DNA of 64,000 nucleotides from Streptomyces sp. NBC_01231 (GCA_035999765.1 CP108521.1:4278001-4342000), one strand, 5' to 3'; shown: positions 17,663-27,063, counted from the first letter of the stretch. Numbers and translations: made by a program. The notes: generated by a model not told the origin, from the sequence alone.

Positions 17663-18022
17663 ATGCCGTTCGCCAAGCTGGGCTCCGTCGTCCTGGACTG
17701 TCCCGACCCCCGTGCCCTCGCCGGGTTCTACGCCGGTGTGCTCGGCGGCACCGTGAAGGACGAGGGGGAGTGGGTGGACCTCGTGCTGCCCGACGGACAG
17801 ACCCTGGCGTTCCAGGCCGCCCCCGGCTACGTACCGCCTAGGTGGCCCGCGCCCGACCACTCGCAGCAGTTCCATCTGGACCTCACCGTGGAGGACCTGG
17901 ACGCGGCCGAGAAGGAGGCGCTGGCACTGGGCGCCAAGCCGCTGGAAACGGAGGACCGCTCGCGGACCTTCCGGGTTTACGCGGATCCGGCGGGGCACCC
18001 GTTCTGCCTCTGCGCCGGCTGA
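17663..18022 (+). CDS. VOC family (glyoxalase-like) protein
   Basis: ATG 17663 follows AAGGAGG; the product is 119 aa. It is one VOC module pair with VVLDCPDPRALAGFYAGVLGG, WVDLVLPDGQTLAFQ, QQFHLDLTVEDLDAAE and VYADPAGHPFCLC. The Asp/His/Glu positions typical of metal sites are only partly conserved (His in FHLDL, and AGHPFCLC at the end). It is of the small glyoxalase/bleomycin-resistance type common in Streptomyces. The function is unknown. It is 14 bp from a paralogue and diverges from the CGNR regulator. Confidence 0.88.
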   Translation: MPFAKLGSVVLDCPDPRALAGFYAGVLGGTVKDEGEWVDLVLPDGQTLAFQAAPGYVPPRWPAPDHSQQFHLDLTVEDLDAAEKEALALGAKPLETEDRSRTFRVYADPAGHPFCLCAG

Positions 18023-18036
18023 CCTGGGAGGACCTC

Positions 18037-18429
18037 ATGGCACCCGTGGCACGCATCCGTTCCGTGGTCGTCGACTGTCCCGACCCGCGCGCGCTCGCCG
18101 CGTTCTACGCACAGGTCGGCGGCGGCACCCCCGAGGCGGAGGACGACGACTGGGTGGTGCTCCGCGTTCCGGACGGGCCGCGGCTGGCCTTCCAGCGGGC
18201 GCCCGGCCTCACCCCGCCGGAGTGGCCGCGCGCGGACCGCAACGCGCAGCAGTTCCACCTCGACTTCGACGCCGGGAGCACCTGGGAGGAGATCGACGCG
18301 GCCGAGGAGAAGGTGCTGGCGCTGGGAGCGCGCGTCCTGGACCGGGAGGACTACGAGAAGAAGGACTTCCGCGTCTACGCCGATCCGGCCGGGCACCCCT
18401 TCTGCCTCTGCCGGATCGGACCGATCTGA
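18037..18429 (+). CDS. VOC family (glyoxalase-like) protein, tandem paralogue
   Basis: ATG 18037 follows GGGAGGA and gives 130 aa. It aligns along its length with the preceding gene: VVVDCPDPRALAAFYAQVGGG, LRVPDGPRLAFQ, QQFHLDFDAGSTWEEIDAAE and VYADPAGHPFCLC. It differs by an insertion before the last strand (DREDYEKKDF). The two probably form a tandem duplication expressed together. No substrate is recognisable. Confidence 0.88.
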   Translation: MAPVARIRSVVVDCPDPRALAAFYAQVGGGTPEAEDDDWVVLRVPDGPRLAFQRAPGLTPPEWPRADRNAQQFHLDFDAGSTWEEIDAAEEKVLALGARVLDREDYEKKDFRVYADPAGHPFCLCRIGPI

Positions 18430-18478
18430 CCCCTGCCGCTGACCCCTCCCGCTGGGCCCTGGCCCTACCCCTGCCCCT
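18427..18478 (+). repeat. 13-bp repeat beginning at a stop codon
   Basis: The units are TGACCCCTGCCGC, TGACCCCTCCCGC, TGGGCCCTGGCCC and TACCCCTGCCCCT. The TGA of unit one is the stop of the VOC gene. Confidence 0.75.
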
Positions 18479-18480
18479 CC

Positions 18481-18512
18481 CGCCCCTGGTACCGGCGCCG
18501 GTACCAGGGGCG
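18481..18512. terminator. 32-bp perfect palindrome
   Basis: CGCCCCTGGTACCGGC is followed directly by its exact reverse complement, 16 bp per arm with no spacer. It lies 51 bp after the VOC gene stop and about 85 bp before the response regulator. It is most likely a transcription terminator, although a palindromic protein site is possible. Confidence 0.65.
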
Positions 18513-18597
18513 GGCTGGGAAGTACGCGGCACACGCTGGGCGTTGCCCCAGAGGTACCGACCGGGCACCTTTGTGCGGGGATCTTCGTATTCAGTAC

Positions 18598-19284
18598 GTG
18601 AACCTTCAAAGACCCACCCCCCTCCGTGCCCTCGTGATCGACGCCGACCCTCGCACCCGGCCCCTGATCACGGAGCTCAGCAAGCTGGGCTTCGAGGTGT
18701 ACGCGGCCAGCCGCGGCCGGTTCGCGATACCGGTCGGCCGCTCCGCGCGGCCCGACCTCGTCGTCCTGGACGTGGCCCTGCCGGACGACGACGGCCTCGA
18801 GACGTACGACGAGCTGCGGGCAGCCGGGGTGAACGCGCCGGTGCTGTTCCTCTCCGGCGAGGAGCCGGAGGCCTCGGCCGCGGTGCGCCGCGTGATGACG
18901 GGCGCCGACGGGCACGTCACCAAGCCGTTCACGCTCGCCGACGCCGTCGCGCGCCTCCAGGAACTGCTGGCCCGGGACCGGGCCGACGAGAGCCGGCTGC
19001 TGCGCAACGGCGGCCTCACGGTGGACGTGGACCGCCGCGCGGTCTGGCGGGACGGCACCCGGGTCGAGCTGTCGGTCCGCGAGTTCGACCTGCTGAGCTA
19101 TCTGATGGACAACCTCGGCCAGGTCGTCACGAAGAAGCAGATCCTGGAGCGGGTCTGGGGGACGCCCTCCCGCTCCGGGACCGTCGAGACATACGTCTAC
19201 TACCTGCGCCGCAAGCTCGGCGACGACGACCAGTCGCTGATCAGGACGGTCCGCGGCCTCGGCTACACGATGGCGCGCGACTGA
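18598..19284 (+). CDS. Orphan OmpR/PhoB-type response regulator
   Basis: The start taken is GTG 18598 (MNLQRPTPLRALVIDADP), giving 228 aa; TTG 18571 is in frame, and neither has a strong ribosome site. The receiver domain has phospho-acceptor Asp58 in DLVVLDVALP and the conserved Lys in HVTKPFTLAD. The first acidic pair is reduced to DAD. The winged-helix C-terminal domain has LSVREFDLLSYLMDNLGQVVTKKQILERVW and the end signature YVYYLRRKLG with VRGLGYTM. No histidine kinase is adjacent, so it is an orphan here. Targets are unknown. Confidence 0.9.
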   Translation: MNLQRPTPLRALVIDADPRTRPLITELSKLGFEVYAASRGRFAIPVGRSARPDLVVLDVALPDDDGLETYDELRAAGVNAPVLFLSGEEPEASAAVRRVMTGADGHVTKPFTLADAVARLQELLARDRADESRLLRNGGLTVDVDRRAVWRDGTRVELSVREFDLLSYLMDNLGQVVTKKQILERVWGTPSRSGTVETYVYYLRRKLGDDDQSLIRTVRGLGYTMARD

Positions 19285-19337
19285 CACCCCGCCACCCGCC
19301 GCCCGGTCATGCAGTCACCCAGTCACCATGCCCCCGG

Positions 19338-20570
19338 TCACCCGTCCAGTGACGCGATCGTCGCGTTGGACGGTCCCCGCGTCGACTGGAGGTCGCGGGC
19401 CACGTCCTCCGCCGCGCCCAGTACCCGTACCGCGTTCTGCCAGGTCAGCTTGGCCAGGTCGGGCTTCGACCAGCCGCGGTCCAGGAGTTCGGCGATCAGG
19501 TTGGGGTAGCCGGAGACGTCGTTGAGGCCGTCCGGGGTGAACGCGGTGCCGTCGTAGTCGCCACCGATGCCGAGGTGGTCGATGCCGGCGACCTCGCGCA
19601 TGTGGTCGAGGTGGTCCGCGACCGTCGCGACCGTCGCGACCGGACGCGGGTTGCTCTCCTCGAACGCGCGGTGCACCCTCATCGCCTCCGGGGTGGTGGC
19701 GAGATGGTGGAAGCCGTGGACGCGCATGTTCTCGTCGGCCGCCGCCGTCCAGTCCACGGCCGCCTGGAGCACGAACTTCGGGACGAACGTCACCATCGCC
19801 ACGCCGCCGTTGACGGGCAGACGTTCCAGCACGTCGTCCGGGATGTTGCGCGGATGGTCGCACACCGCCCGGGCCGAGGAGTGCGAGAAGAGCACCGGCG
19901 CGGACGAGGTGTCCAGCGCGTCCCGCATCGTCGTGGCCGCCACGTGCGAGAGGTCGACCAGCATGCCCTCGCGGTTCATCTCCCGCACGACCTCACGGCC
20001 GAAGGCCGACAACCCGCCGACGCCGGGCCGGTCGGTCGCTGAGTCCGCCCATGCCACGTTGTCGTTGTGGGTGAGGGTCAGATAGCGGACACCGAGGGCG
20101 TACAAGCCGCGCAGCGTGGCGAGGGAGTCGGCGATCGAGTGGCCGCCCTCCGCGCCCATGAGCGAGGCGATACGGCCCTCGCCGCGCGCCGCCGTCATGT
20201 CCGCCGCCGTCAGCGCGGGGCGCAGGTCTCGCGGATAGCGGGCCATCAACTGCCGTACGCAGTCGATCTGTTCCAGCGTCGCCGGGACCGGGTCGGGCAG
20301 GTCCGAGCGCACGTACACCGACCAGAACTGCGCGCCGACGCCGCCCGCCCGCAGACGGGGGATGTCGGTGTGCAGGTGGGGGCCCTGGTCGGTGGAGATG
20401 TCGCGGGCGTCGAGGTCGTAGCGGACCTGTTCGCGCAGCGCCCAGGGGAGGTCGTTGTGCCCGTCGACGACGGGGAACTCCCGCAGCAGCTCCCGGGCTT
20501 CGTCCACCGAGGTCACGGAGGTCACCGAGGTACTCGGGGTCGGCGGCGTCATCGGGGTCATCGGGGTCAC
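19338..20570 (-). CDS. Membrane dipeptidase (M19, renal dipeptidase family)
   Basis: This 410-aa zinc enzyme has the ligand HxD in [12 protein letters not shown], the bridging Glu in MGAEGGHSI, and His in [11 protein letters not shown] and [16 protein letters not shown]; the family ends with GIGGDYDG and YPNLIAELL. It hydrolyses dipeptides, often D-amino-acid containing. It starts at GTG 20570, overlapping the purE stop by GTGA, so it should be translated with purE. The first 22 residues are an in-frame 9-bp repeat ([12 protein letters not shown]...) with no role in the fold. No signal peptide is seen, which suggests a cytosolic enzyme. Confidence 0.93.
   Translation of the reverse strand: MTPMTPMTPPTPSTSVTSVTSVDEARELLREFPVVDGHNDLPWALREQVRYDLDARDISTDQGPHLHTDIPRLRAGGVGAQFWSVYVRSDLPDPVPATLEQIDCVRQLMARYPRDLRPALTAADMTAARGEGRIASLMGAEGGHSIADSLATLRGLYALGVRYLTLTHNDNVAWADSATDRPGVGGLSAFGREVVREMNREGMLVDLSHVAATTMRDALDTSSAPVLFSHSSARAVCDHPRNIPDDVLERLPVNGGVAMVTFVPKFVLQAAVDWTAAADENMRVHGFHHLATTPEAMRVHRAFEESNPRPVATVATVADHLDHMREVAGIDHLGIGGDYDGTAFTPDGLNDVSGYPNLIAELLDRGWSKPDLAKLTWQNAVRVLGAAEDVARDLQSTRGPSNATIASLDG
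20508..20570 (-). repeat. 9-bp repeat spanning the purE stop and dipeptidase start
   Basis: On the minus strand the units run GTGACCCCG, ATGACCCCG, ATGACGCCG, CCGACCCCG, AGTACCTCG, GTGACCTCC, GTGACCTCG. The first unit holds both the purE stop (TGA) and the dipeptidase start (GTG). The period is a multiple of three, so the array is translated as the dipeptidase N-terminus. Confidence 0.75.
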
Positions 20571-21103
20571 TTGCCGAAGCCGAAGCTGTCGCCCGGCCCC
20601 TCGACCTTGGCGCGCAGCCGCTTGCCCTTCTCGGTGGCCTGGTCGTTCAGCTCCTGCTGGAACTCCCGCATCCGGCCGAGGAGTTCCTCGTCGTGCGTCG
20701 CCAGGATCCGGGCCGCGAGCAGGCCCGCGTTGCGCGCGCCGGCGACGGAGACCGTGGCGACCGGGACGCCGGCCGGCATCTGCACGATGGACAGCAACGA
20801 GTCCATGCCGTCGAGGTACTTCAGCGGGACGGGAACGCCGATCACCGGCAACGGGGTCACGGACGCGAGCATCCCGGGCAGATGGGCCGCGCCTCCGGCA
20901 CCGGCGATGATGACCTTCAGCCCGCGCTCGGCGGCCTGCTCGCCGTACGTGACCATCTCGCGGGGCATCCGGTGCGCGGAGACGACGTCCACCTCGTACG
21001 TGATCTCGAACTCGTCGAGGGCCTTGGCGGCGGCCTCCATGACGGGCCAGTCGGAGTCCGAACCCATGACGATGCCCACCACGGGGGCGGCAGCGGAACT
21101 CAT
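20567..21103 (-). CDS. purE: N5-carboxyaminoimidazole ribonucleotide mutase
   Basis: This 178-aa protein carries the class I PurE signatures [27 protein letters not shown] and [26 protein letters not shown], then [22 protein letters not shown]. It converts N5-CAIR to CAIR in purine biosynthesis. The start at ATG 21103 overlaps the purK stop (ATGA). The C-terminus (about 155-178) is a charged, Gly-rich tail longer than in Escherichia coli. The order purK-purE-dipeptidase, each overlapping the next, indicates one transcript. Confidence 0.97.
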   Translation of the reverse strand: MSSAAAPVVGIVMGSDSDWPVMEAAAKALDEFEITYEVDVVSAHRMPREMVTYGEQAAERGLKVIIAGAGGAAHLPGMLASVTPLPVIGVPVPLKYLDGMDSLLSIVQMPAGVPVATVSVAGARNAGLLAARILATHDEELLGRMREFQQELNDQATEKGKRLRAKVEGPGDSFGFGK

Positions 21104-22260
21104 TCGGTGATCGTGCCTCTCAGGTAGCCGGCAGCGTGACGGGCGCGCTCCAGCACGTCGTCCAGGTCGTCGCCGTAGGTGTTGACGTGTCCGACCTTAC
21201 GGCCGGGCTTCACGTCCTTGCCGTACATGTGGATCTTGAGCTGCGGGTCGCGGGCCATGCAGTGCAGGTACGCGGTGTACATGTCCGGGTAGTCGCCGCC
21301 GAGCACGTTGACCATGACCGTCCACGGGGCGCGCGGGCGCGGGTCGCCGAGGGGGAGGTCGAGGACCGCGCGGACGTGGTTGGCGAACTGGGACGTGATC
21401 GCCCCGTCCATCGACCAGTGGCCGGAGTTGTGCGGGCGCATCGCGAGCTCGTTGACGAGGATGCGTCCGTCGCGGGTCTGGAACAGCTCGACGGCGAGGT
21501 GACCGACGACGTCCAGTTCCTTGGCGATGGTCAGGGCCATCTCCTCGGCCCTCAGCGCCAGCGTCCGGTCCAGGTCCGGAGCGGGCGCGATCACCGTGTC
21601 GCAGACGCCGTTCACCTGCCGGGACTCGACGACCGGGTAGGCGACGGCCTGGCCGTGCGGGGAGCGCACGACGTTGGCGGCGAGCTCCCGGGCGAAGTCG
21701 ACCTTCTCCTCGGCGAGGACGGGGACGCCCGCGCGGAACGGGTCCTCGGCCTGCGTCACGTCGTCGACGACCCACACGCCCTTGCCGTCGTAGCCGCCGC
21801 GGACGGTCTTGAGGACGACGGGGAAGCCGTCACCCTCCGCGCCTTCGGCGAGGCCTTCCGCCGCGAAGGCGGCGACATCGGCCGGGTCGCTCACGATCCG
21901 GTGCCGAGGACACGGCACCCCGATCGCGTCGAGTCTCTCCCGCATCACGCCCTTGTCCTGGGCGTGCACGAGCGCGTCCGGGCCGGGGCGGACGGGAATG
22001 CCCTCCGCCTCCAGCGCCCGGAGGTGCTCGGTGGGTACGTGTTCGTGATCGAAGGTGATCACATCGCACCCGCGCGCGAAGTCACGCAGCGTGTCGAGAT
22101 CGCGGTAGTCGCCGATGACGACATCGCTCACGACCTGCGCCGCGGAATCCTGGGGGGTGTCACTGAGGAGCTTGAATTTGATGCCGAGCGGGATGCCCGC
22201 CTCGTGTGTCATACGAGCGAGCTGCCCCCCGCCGACCATGCCGACTACCGGGAACGTCAC
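21100..22260 (-). CDS. purK: N5-carboxyaminoimidazole ribonucleotide synthase
   Basis: I start it at GTG 22260 ([17 protein letters not shown]), giving 386 aa. The frame extends to an ATG at 22341, but the extra 27 residues are Arg-rich and have no ribosome site. The ATP-grasp fold is marked by [52 protein letters not shown] and [23 protein letters not shown]. It makes N5-CAIR from AIR, bicarbonate and ATP, feeding PurE. It is the first gene of the purK-purE-dipeptidase operon and is divergent from a GtrA gene. Confidence 0.96.
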   Translation of the reverse strand: MTFPVVGMVGGGQLARMTHEAGIPLGIKFKLLSDTPQDSAAQVVSDVVIGDYRDLDTLRDFARGCDVITFDHEHVPTEHLRALEAEGIPVRPGPDALVHAQDKGVMRERLDAIGVPCPRHRIVSDPADVAAFAAEGLAEGAEGDGFPVVLKTVRGGYDGKGVWVVDDVTQAEDPFRAGVPVLAEEKVDFARELAANVVRSPHGQAVAYPVVESRQVNGVCDTVIAPAPDLDRTLALRAEEMALTIAKELDVVGHLAVELFQTRDGRILVNELAMRPHNSGHWSMDGAITSQFANHVRAVLDLPLGDPRPRAPWTVMVNVLGGDYPDMYTAYLHCMARDPQLKIHMYGKDVKPGRKVGHVNTYGDDLDDVLERARHAAGYLRGTITE

Positions 22261-22412
22261 GGTCCCAGGGTATCGGCCATTCCGCAGTGGCCGGTTTCCA
22301 GCCCTCCGGGCCCCTCTTTGCCGTCCTGTGAACTCGCCCATAGGCGATCACTAAGGGGGGATGGTTAGCATGGCTGAGTTGACGAAATCTACGGACGGGG
22401 GCCTGGACAGCC

Positions 22413-22985
22413 ATGGAACGTGGTTCCTCGGGGCTTCCTGCGGCTCCTCCGGCACCTCGTGGCGCGGCGCGCCTGCGGGTCGACCGGCTCATGCGTGAGG
22501 CCGTCAAGTTCGGCGCCGTGGGCGGGGCCGGAGTCCTGGTCAACCTGCTCGTGTTCAACCTCGTACGGCACGCGACCGACCTCCAGGTGGTGCGGGCGAG
22601 TGTCATCGCGACCGTCGTCGCCATCGTCTTCAACTACGTCGGCTTCCGGTACTTCACCTACCGGGACCGCGACAAGAGCGGCCGTACCAAGGAACTCATG
22701 CTGTTCCTGCTGTTCAGCGCGGTCGGCCTGGTGATCGAGAACGGCGTGCTCTACGCGGCGACCTACGGGTTCGGCTGGGACAGCCCGCTGCAGAGCAACA
22801 TCTTCAAGTTCGTCGGCATCGGTGTCGCGACCCTGTTCCGCTTCTGGTCGTACCGCACCTGGGTCTTCCGCACACTTCCGGCCAAGGAAGCGGTGGCCAG
22901 CGCGGAATCGTTCCTGACGACGGACGCGACCACCGACGCGACGACCGACGCGAAGAAGCGCCCGGCGGATCAGCGCGCCGCCTGA
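22413..22985 (+). CDS. GtrA family membrane protein
   Basis: This 190-aa protein has four TM segments in a GtrA domain (about 28-150), with the family signatures REAVKFGAVGGAGVLVNLLVF, FNYVGFRYFTYR and FKFVGIGVATLFRFWSYRTWVFR. GtrA proteins are thought to flip or position polyprenyl-phosphate sugars. The C-terminal tail is cytosolic and has the short repeat DATTDATTDA. The start ATG 22413 has only a weak G-rich site. It faces the two-component genes, which converge on it. The lipid-linked substrate is unknown. Confidence 0.9.
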   Translation: MERGSSGLPAAPPAPRGAARLRVDRLMREAVKFGAVGGAGVLVNLLVFNLVRHATDLQVVRASVIATVVAIVFNYVGFRYFTYRDRDKSGRTKELMLFLLFSAVGLVIENGVLYAATYGFGWDSPLQSNIFKFVGIGVATLFRFWSYRTWVFRTLPAKEAVASAESFLTTDATTDATTDAKKRPADQRAA

Positions 22986-23000
22986 CCGTCCCGGCCGCGC

Positions 23001-24281
23001 TCAGCGGACCGTCGGTTCCTCGTCCGCCTCCTCCGGCACCGCCTTGCGCAGCGGCGTACGCGACAGGAACAGACCGAACACCGGGGGCAGGGTCTGGAGC
23101 ATCTCCAGGCGGCCCCCGTCGGCCTCCGCCAGATCCCGGGCCACCGCCAGGCCGATGCCCGTGGAGTTGCGGCCGCTGATCGCCCGCTCGAAGATGCGGG
23201 CCCCCAGGTCGGTGGGCACCCCGGGCCCCTCGTCCGTGACCTCGATCACCGCCTGGTTGCCGGTGACCCGGGTGCGCAGCGCCACCGTGCCGCCGCCGTG
23301 CATGAGGGAGTTCTCGATCAGCGCGGCCAGCACCTGCGCGACGGCCCCCGGCGTACCGACCGCCGTCAGGTGCCGCTTCCCGGAGCTGACGATGGCCCGG
23401 CCCGCGCTGCGGTAGGCGGGGCGCCACTCGGCGAGCTGCTGCTGGATGACCTCGTCGAGGTCGAAGGTGACGGCGGAGCCGGTGCGCGGGTCGCGGGAGT
23501 TGGTGAGCAGCCGCTCGACCACGTCGGTGAGCCGCTCCACCTGTGTCAGGGCCACGTTCGCCTCCTCCTTCACCGTGTCCGGGTCGTCCGTGAGGGTGAT
23601 CTCCTCCAGGCGCATGGAAAGAGCCGTCAAGGGCGTACGGAGCTGGTGGGAGGCGTCGGCGGCGAGCCGGCGTTCCGCGGTGAGCATGCGGGCGATGCGC
23701 TCGGCGGAGGAGTCGAGGACGTCGGCGACCCGGTCCAGCTCGGGGACGCCGTACCGCTTGTGCCGGGGGCGCGGGTCGCCGGAGCCGAGTCGTTCGGCGG
23801 TCTCCGCGAGGTCGGTGAGCGGGGAGGCGAGCCGGTTGGCCTGGCGGATCGCCAGCACCACCGCGGCGACCACCGCGAGCAGTGCCACCAGCCCGATGAT
23901 CAGGAGGGTCCGGCCGACCTCGCGGGTCACCGAGGAGCGCGGCTCCTCGACGACGACGGTCTCGCCCTCCTCGCCCTCGGCCCTGCCCTGGATCACGTCA
24001 CCGGGCAGCCGGGTGCCGATCTCGATGCTGCGCTCCCCCGGGATCCGGATCACGGCGTATCGATCCTGCGCCACCTGGTCACGCAGGATCTTCGCGTCCA
24101 CGGTCGCCGAGGTGAGCAGCCTGCTGTCCACGATGCTGGCCAGCCGCTGCGCCTCGGAGTCCACCCGCTCCTGCGCACTGGTGCTGATGGTGCGGGTCTC
24201 GACGATGACGAGGGACACCCCGAACACGGCGATCACGACGAGCACCACGGCGAGGGTGGACTGGATCAGACGGCGACGCAC
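23001..24281 (-). CDS. Two-component sensor histidine kinase
   Basis: This 426-aa protein has TM1 at about 8-28, an extracytoplasmic sensor of about 90 residues (acidic, with AEGEEGE), TM2 at about 123-145, then a HAMP region. The dimerisation box is DASHQLRTPLTAL with phospho-His212. ATP-binding motifs are LIENSLMHGGG (N box), VTDEGPGVP (G1) and STGIGLAVARDLAEADGG (G2). It should autophosphorylate and signal to the response regulator encoded 136 bp upstream. The sensor has no family resemblance I can name. The start is GTG 24281. Confidence 0.94.
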   Translation of the reverse strand: MRRRLIQSTLAVVLVVIAVFGVSLVIVETRTISTSAQERVDSEAQRLASIVDSRLLTSATVDAKILRDQVAQDRYAVIRIPGERSIEIGTRLPGDVIQGRAEGEEGETVVVEEPRSSVTREVGRTLLIIGLVALLAVVAAVVLAIRQANRLASPLTDLAETAERLGSGDPRPRHKRYGVPELDRVADVLDSSAERIARMLTAERRLAADASHQLRTPLTALSMRLEEITLTDDPDTVKEEANVALTQVERLTDVVERLLTNSRDPRTGSAVTFDLDEVIQQQLAEWRPAYRSAGRAIVSSGKRHLTAVGTPGAVAQVLAALIENSLMHGGGTVALRTRVTGNQAVIEVTDEGPGVPTDLGARIFERAISGRNSTGIGLAVARDLAEADGGRLEMLQTLPPVFGLFLSRTPLRKAVPEEADEEPTVR

Positions 24282-24417
24282 GAGGCCCTCCGGGCAGCTT
24301 TACGACGAACAGTGTGCACATGCGCCCCGAGGGGCCGCGGGAAACCGCGCGGCCGGCCGCCAACGGCCCGCAGTCGCCCACCCGCACAAGCCGGCACAGC
24401 GCGACCCGCGTAGTCGC

Positions 24418-25095
24418 CTAGCTCTTCTCGAACCGGAACCCCACACCACGCACCGTCGCGATGTACCGGGGGTTCGCCGCGTCGTCACCGAGCTTCTTCC
24501 GCAGCCAGGAGATGTGCATGTCGAGCGTCTTCGTCGACGACCACCACGTGGTGTCCCAGACCTCCCGCATCAGCTGGTCCCGCGTGACGACCCGGCCGGC
24601 GTCCCGCACGAGGACCCGCAGCAGGTCGAACTCCTTGGCGGTGAGCTGGAGCTCCTCCTCGCCCATCCACGCGCGGTGCGACTCGACGTCGATGCGCACC
24701 CCGTGGGTGGCGGGCGGCTGGGCCGGCTCGGCGGCACCGCGCCGGAGCAGGGCCCGGACACGGGCGAGCAGTTCGGCGAGCCGGAAGGGCTTGGTGACAT
24801 AGTCGTCGGCACCCGCGTCGAGGCCGACGACGGTGTCCACCTCGTCGGCACGCGCGGTCAGGATGAGGATCGGGACGGTGAGGCCCTCGGCGCGCAGCCG
24901 GCGGGCCACTTCGAGGCCGTCCATGCCGGGCAGACCCAGGTCGAGCACGACCAGGTCGACACCGCCCTGCGTTCCGGCGTCGAGCGCGGTGGGGCCGTCC
25001 TCACGCACCTCGACCTCGTACCCTTCCCTGCGCAGTGCGCGGGCCAGCGGCTCCGAGATGGACGCGTCGTCCTCGGCGAGCAGTACACGGGTCAT
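24418..25095 (-). CDS. OmpR/PhoB-type response regulator
   Basis: This 225-aa protein has receiver residues DD in LLAEDDASI, phospho-acceptor Asp52 in VVLDLGLPGMDG, Thr in LTARADEVD and Lys in YVTKPFRLAEL. The winged helix has LQLTAKEFDLLRVLVRDAGRVVTRDQLMREVW and the terminal DMHISWLRKKLGDDAANPRYIATVRGVGFRFE. It is paired with the kinase downstream on the same strand. The 136-bp gap between them holds a hairpin of GGCCGCGG/CCGCG-C-GGCC type that may set the kinase level. Confidence 0.95.
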   Translation of the reverse strand: MTRVLLAEDDASISEPLARALRREGYEVEVREDGPTALDAGTQGGVDLVVLDLGLPGMDGLEVARRLRAEGLTVPILILTARADEVDTVVGLDAGADDYVTKPFRLAELLARVRALLRRGAAEPAQPPATHGVRIDVESHRAWMGEEELQLTAKEFDLLRVLVRDAGRVVTRDQLMREVWDTTWWSSTKTLDMHISWLRKKLGDDAANPRYIATVRGVGFRFEKS

Positions 25096-25440
25096 GAGGT
25101 GATGGTAGTCCGCGCAGGCCAGGACCTGGGGTGTGATCGACGGCTCGTTGTTCTTACCTTTCTGCGTACTGGTCCGCCCCCGCGAGGCGCCGTGATGCGA
25201 ACCTCCACCCCTGGGGTGTGATTAGCGGAGGAACCTTGGAAAGGGTGTGTACGACTCCCGTCTTACCTGTGATCCGTGTCTCAGGTCCTTTTTTTTCCGG
25301 CGCTGTGCTGCCGTATGGTGACTGGACGCCTGTAGCACCGTGGGGACCTTTGGCGAGGAGTTCGACGCTGAAGGTCTCTTTTGTGTGCGGGCCGGTGTTG
25401 CGCCGGCCTCGAAAGGAAAGCACCCCAGCAAGGATCGACC
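25096..25440. other. Long leader/promoter region of the POT transporter
   Basis: These 345 bp contain no gene I can support. They hold the divergent promoters of the response regulator and the POT transporter, a hairpin plus T-tract at 25265-25296, and a second small CCGG/CCGG stem near 25413. A plus-strand reading frame with a GGAGGAACC-TTG start at 25233 runs into the transporter gene out of frame and has no family match. Confidence 0.5.
25265..25296 (+). promoter_or_regulatory. Hairpin followed by eight T residues in the POT leader
   Basis: The arms ACCTG and CAGGT, extended by GA/TC across one mismatch, enclose TCCGTG and are followed by CC and T8. An intrinsic-terminator-like T-run is rare in such a GC-rich genome. 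It sits about 145 bp before the transporter start, so it could be an attenuator. Confidence 0.45.
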
Positions 25441-26979
25441 ATGGCGTCCAGCCTGACGAAGGACTCGGTCACCCCGGGCACCCCCGGGTCCGGAAAGACC
25501 TTCTTCGGCCACCCCCGCGGACTGGCCACTCTCTTCATGACCGAGATGTGGGAGCGATTCTCCTACTACGGCATGAAGGCCCTGCTCACCGTCTATCTGC
25601 TCTCCGGCGGCCCCGGCGCCGGCAAGGGCAGCATGGGCGGCGGTCTGGCCATGGACGTGGCCACCACCACGGTGATCGTCTCCGTGTACTCGGCGATGGT
25701 GTACCTGCTCGCCATGCCCGGCGGCTGGCTCGGTGACCGCGTCTGGGGCCCGCGCAAGACGGTGGCCATCGCCGCCGTCACCATCATGGCCGGCCACCTG
25801 GTGCTTGCGCTGCCCGGCGGTCAGGCACCGTTCTTCGCGGGCCTCGCCCTGGTCGCGGCCGGCTCCGGTCTGCTCAAGGCCAACATCTCCACGATGGTGG
25901 GCCACCTGTACGACGGCCCCGAGGACCCGCGCCGCGACGGCGGCTTCACGATCTTCTACATGGGCATCAACGCGGGCGCGTTCTTCGCCCCGCTGGCCAT
26001 CGGCACCGTCGGCCAGGAGGTCAACTGGCATCTCGGCTTCGGCATGGCCGCGGTCGGAATGGCGATCGGTCTCGCCGCGTTCCTGCTCGGCACCCGCAAC
26101 CTGAGCCCGATCAGCAGCGTCGTCCCCAAGCCGCTGGCGTCCGAGGAGCGCGCGGCCTGGCTGCGCAAGGGCCTGATCTGGGTGATCGTGGCGGCCGTCT
26201 TCTACGGCGTCGTCGGCTTCACCGGCCACTTCACCCTGAACTGGGCGATGATCCCGCTCACCGTGATCGGTCTGATCGTGCCGGCGGGGGTGCTGCTGCG
26301 CATCAAGCGGGACAAGGACCTCTCGGGCACCGAGCAGTCGAAGATGACCGCCTACGTCTGGTTCTTCGTCGCGGCCGCCGTGTTCTGGATGATCTACGAC
26401 CAGGGCGCGTCCACCGTCCAGGCGTTCGGCGAGGGCAAGGCCGCCGGCTCGCTGTTCGGCTTCGACTTCCCGTCCTCCTGGTACCAGTCGCTGAACCCGC
26501 TGTTCATCATGGCGCTGGCCCCGGTCTTCGCCTTCGTCTGGCTGTGGCTCAACCGCCAGGGCAAGGAGCCGAGCACCATCGTGAAGTTCGCGATGGCTCT
26601 GGTCCTCATCGGTGTCTCGTTCTTCTTCTTCCTCATCCCGCTGGGCATGTCGTCGGACGGCACCGCGGTCAGCCCGATGTGGCTGGTGGGCATCTACTTC
26701 ATCCAGACCGTCGGCGAGCTGTGCCTCTCCCCGGTCGGCCTGTCGGTGACCACGAAGATGGCCCCGGCCAAGTACGCCAGCCAGATGATGGGCGTCTGGT
26801 TCCTCGCGGTCACCGCGGGCGACTCGATCACCAGCCTCCTCTCCAACCCGGCGATCGCCGGTGTCGACCTCAGCGGCACCCCCGCCGTCCTCGGAGAGGC
26901 GGTCCTCGCCGCCCTCGCCGGCGTGGCGGTGTGGATGTACCGCCGCAAGGTGAAGTCCCTGATGGGCGACGTCCGTTGA
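25441..26979 (+). CDS. POT/PTR family proton-coupled peptide transporter
   Basis: The start is ATG 25441 (MASSLTKDSV), with AAGGA upstream, giving 512 aa; an in-frame ATG 60 bp earlier gives a Cys-rich leader unlike the family. The proton-coupling motif is EMWERFSYYG (35-44). The PTR2 signatures GGWLGDRVWGPRKTV and FYMGINAGAFFAPLAIGTVG follow, with about 14 TM helices. It imports di- and tripeptides with protons. It stands alone, with a long leader carrying a hairpin and T-tract. Confidence 0.95.
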   Translation: MASSLTKDSVTPGTPGSGKTFFGHPRGLATLFMTEMWERFSYYGMKALLTVYLLSGGPGAGKGSMGGGLAMDVATTTVIVSVYSAMVYLLAMPGGWLGDRVWGPRKTVAIAAVTIMAGHLVLALPGGQAPFFAGLALVAAGSGLLKANISTMVGHLYDGPEDPRRDGGFTIFYMGINAGAFFAPLAIGTVGQEVNWHLGFGMAAVGMAIGLAAFLLGTRNLSPISSVVPKPLASEERAAWLRKGLIWVIVAAVFYGVVGFTGHFTLNWAMIPLTVIGLIVPAGVLLRIKRDKDLSGTEQSKMTAYVWFFVAAAVFWMIYDQGASTVQAFGEGKAAGSLFGFDFPSSWYQSLNPLFIMALAPVFAFVWLWLNRQGKEPSTIVKFAMALVLIGVSFFFFLIPLGMSSDGTAVSPMWLVGIYFIQTVGELCLSPVGLSVTTKMAPAKYASQMMGVWFLAVTAGDSITSLLSNPAIAGVDLSGTPAVLGEAVLAALAGVAVWMYRRKVKSLMGDVR

Positions 26980-27063
26980 GGCCCGTCGGCCCGGCCTGAC
27001 GCGTGGAGGGCCACCGCACCTGCCCGGTGCGGTGGCCCTCAGCGCGTCGCGGCCCGGGGTGGG

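Noticed and set aside
25218..25736. Leader ORF overlapping the POT transporter gene
   Set aside because: It has a GGAGGAACC-TTG start, but the frame has no family match and continues out of frame across the transporter.
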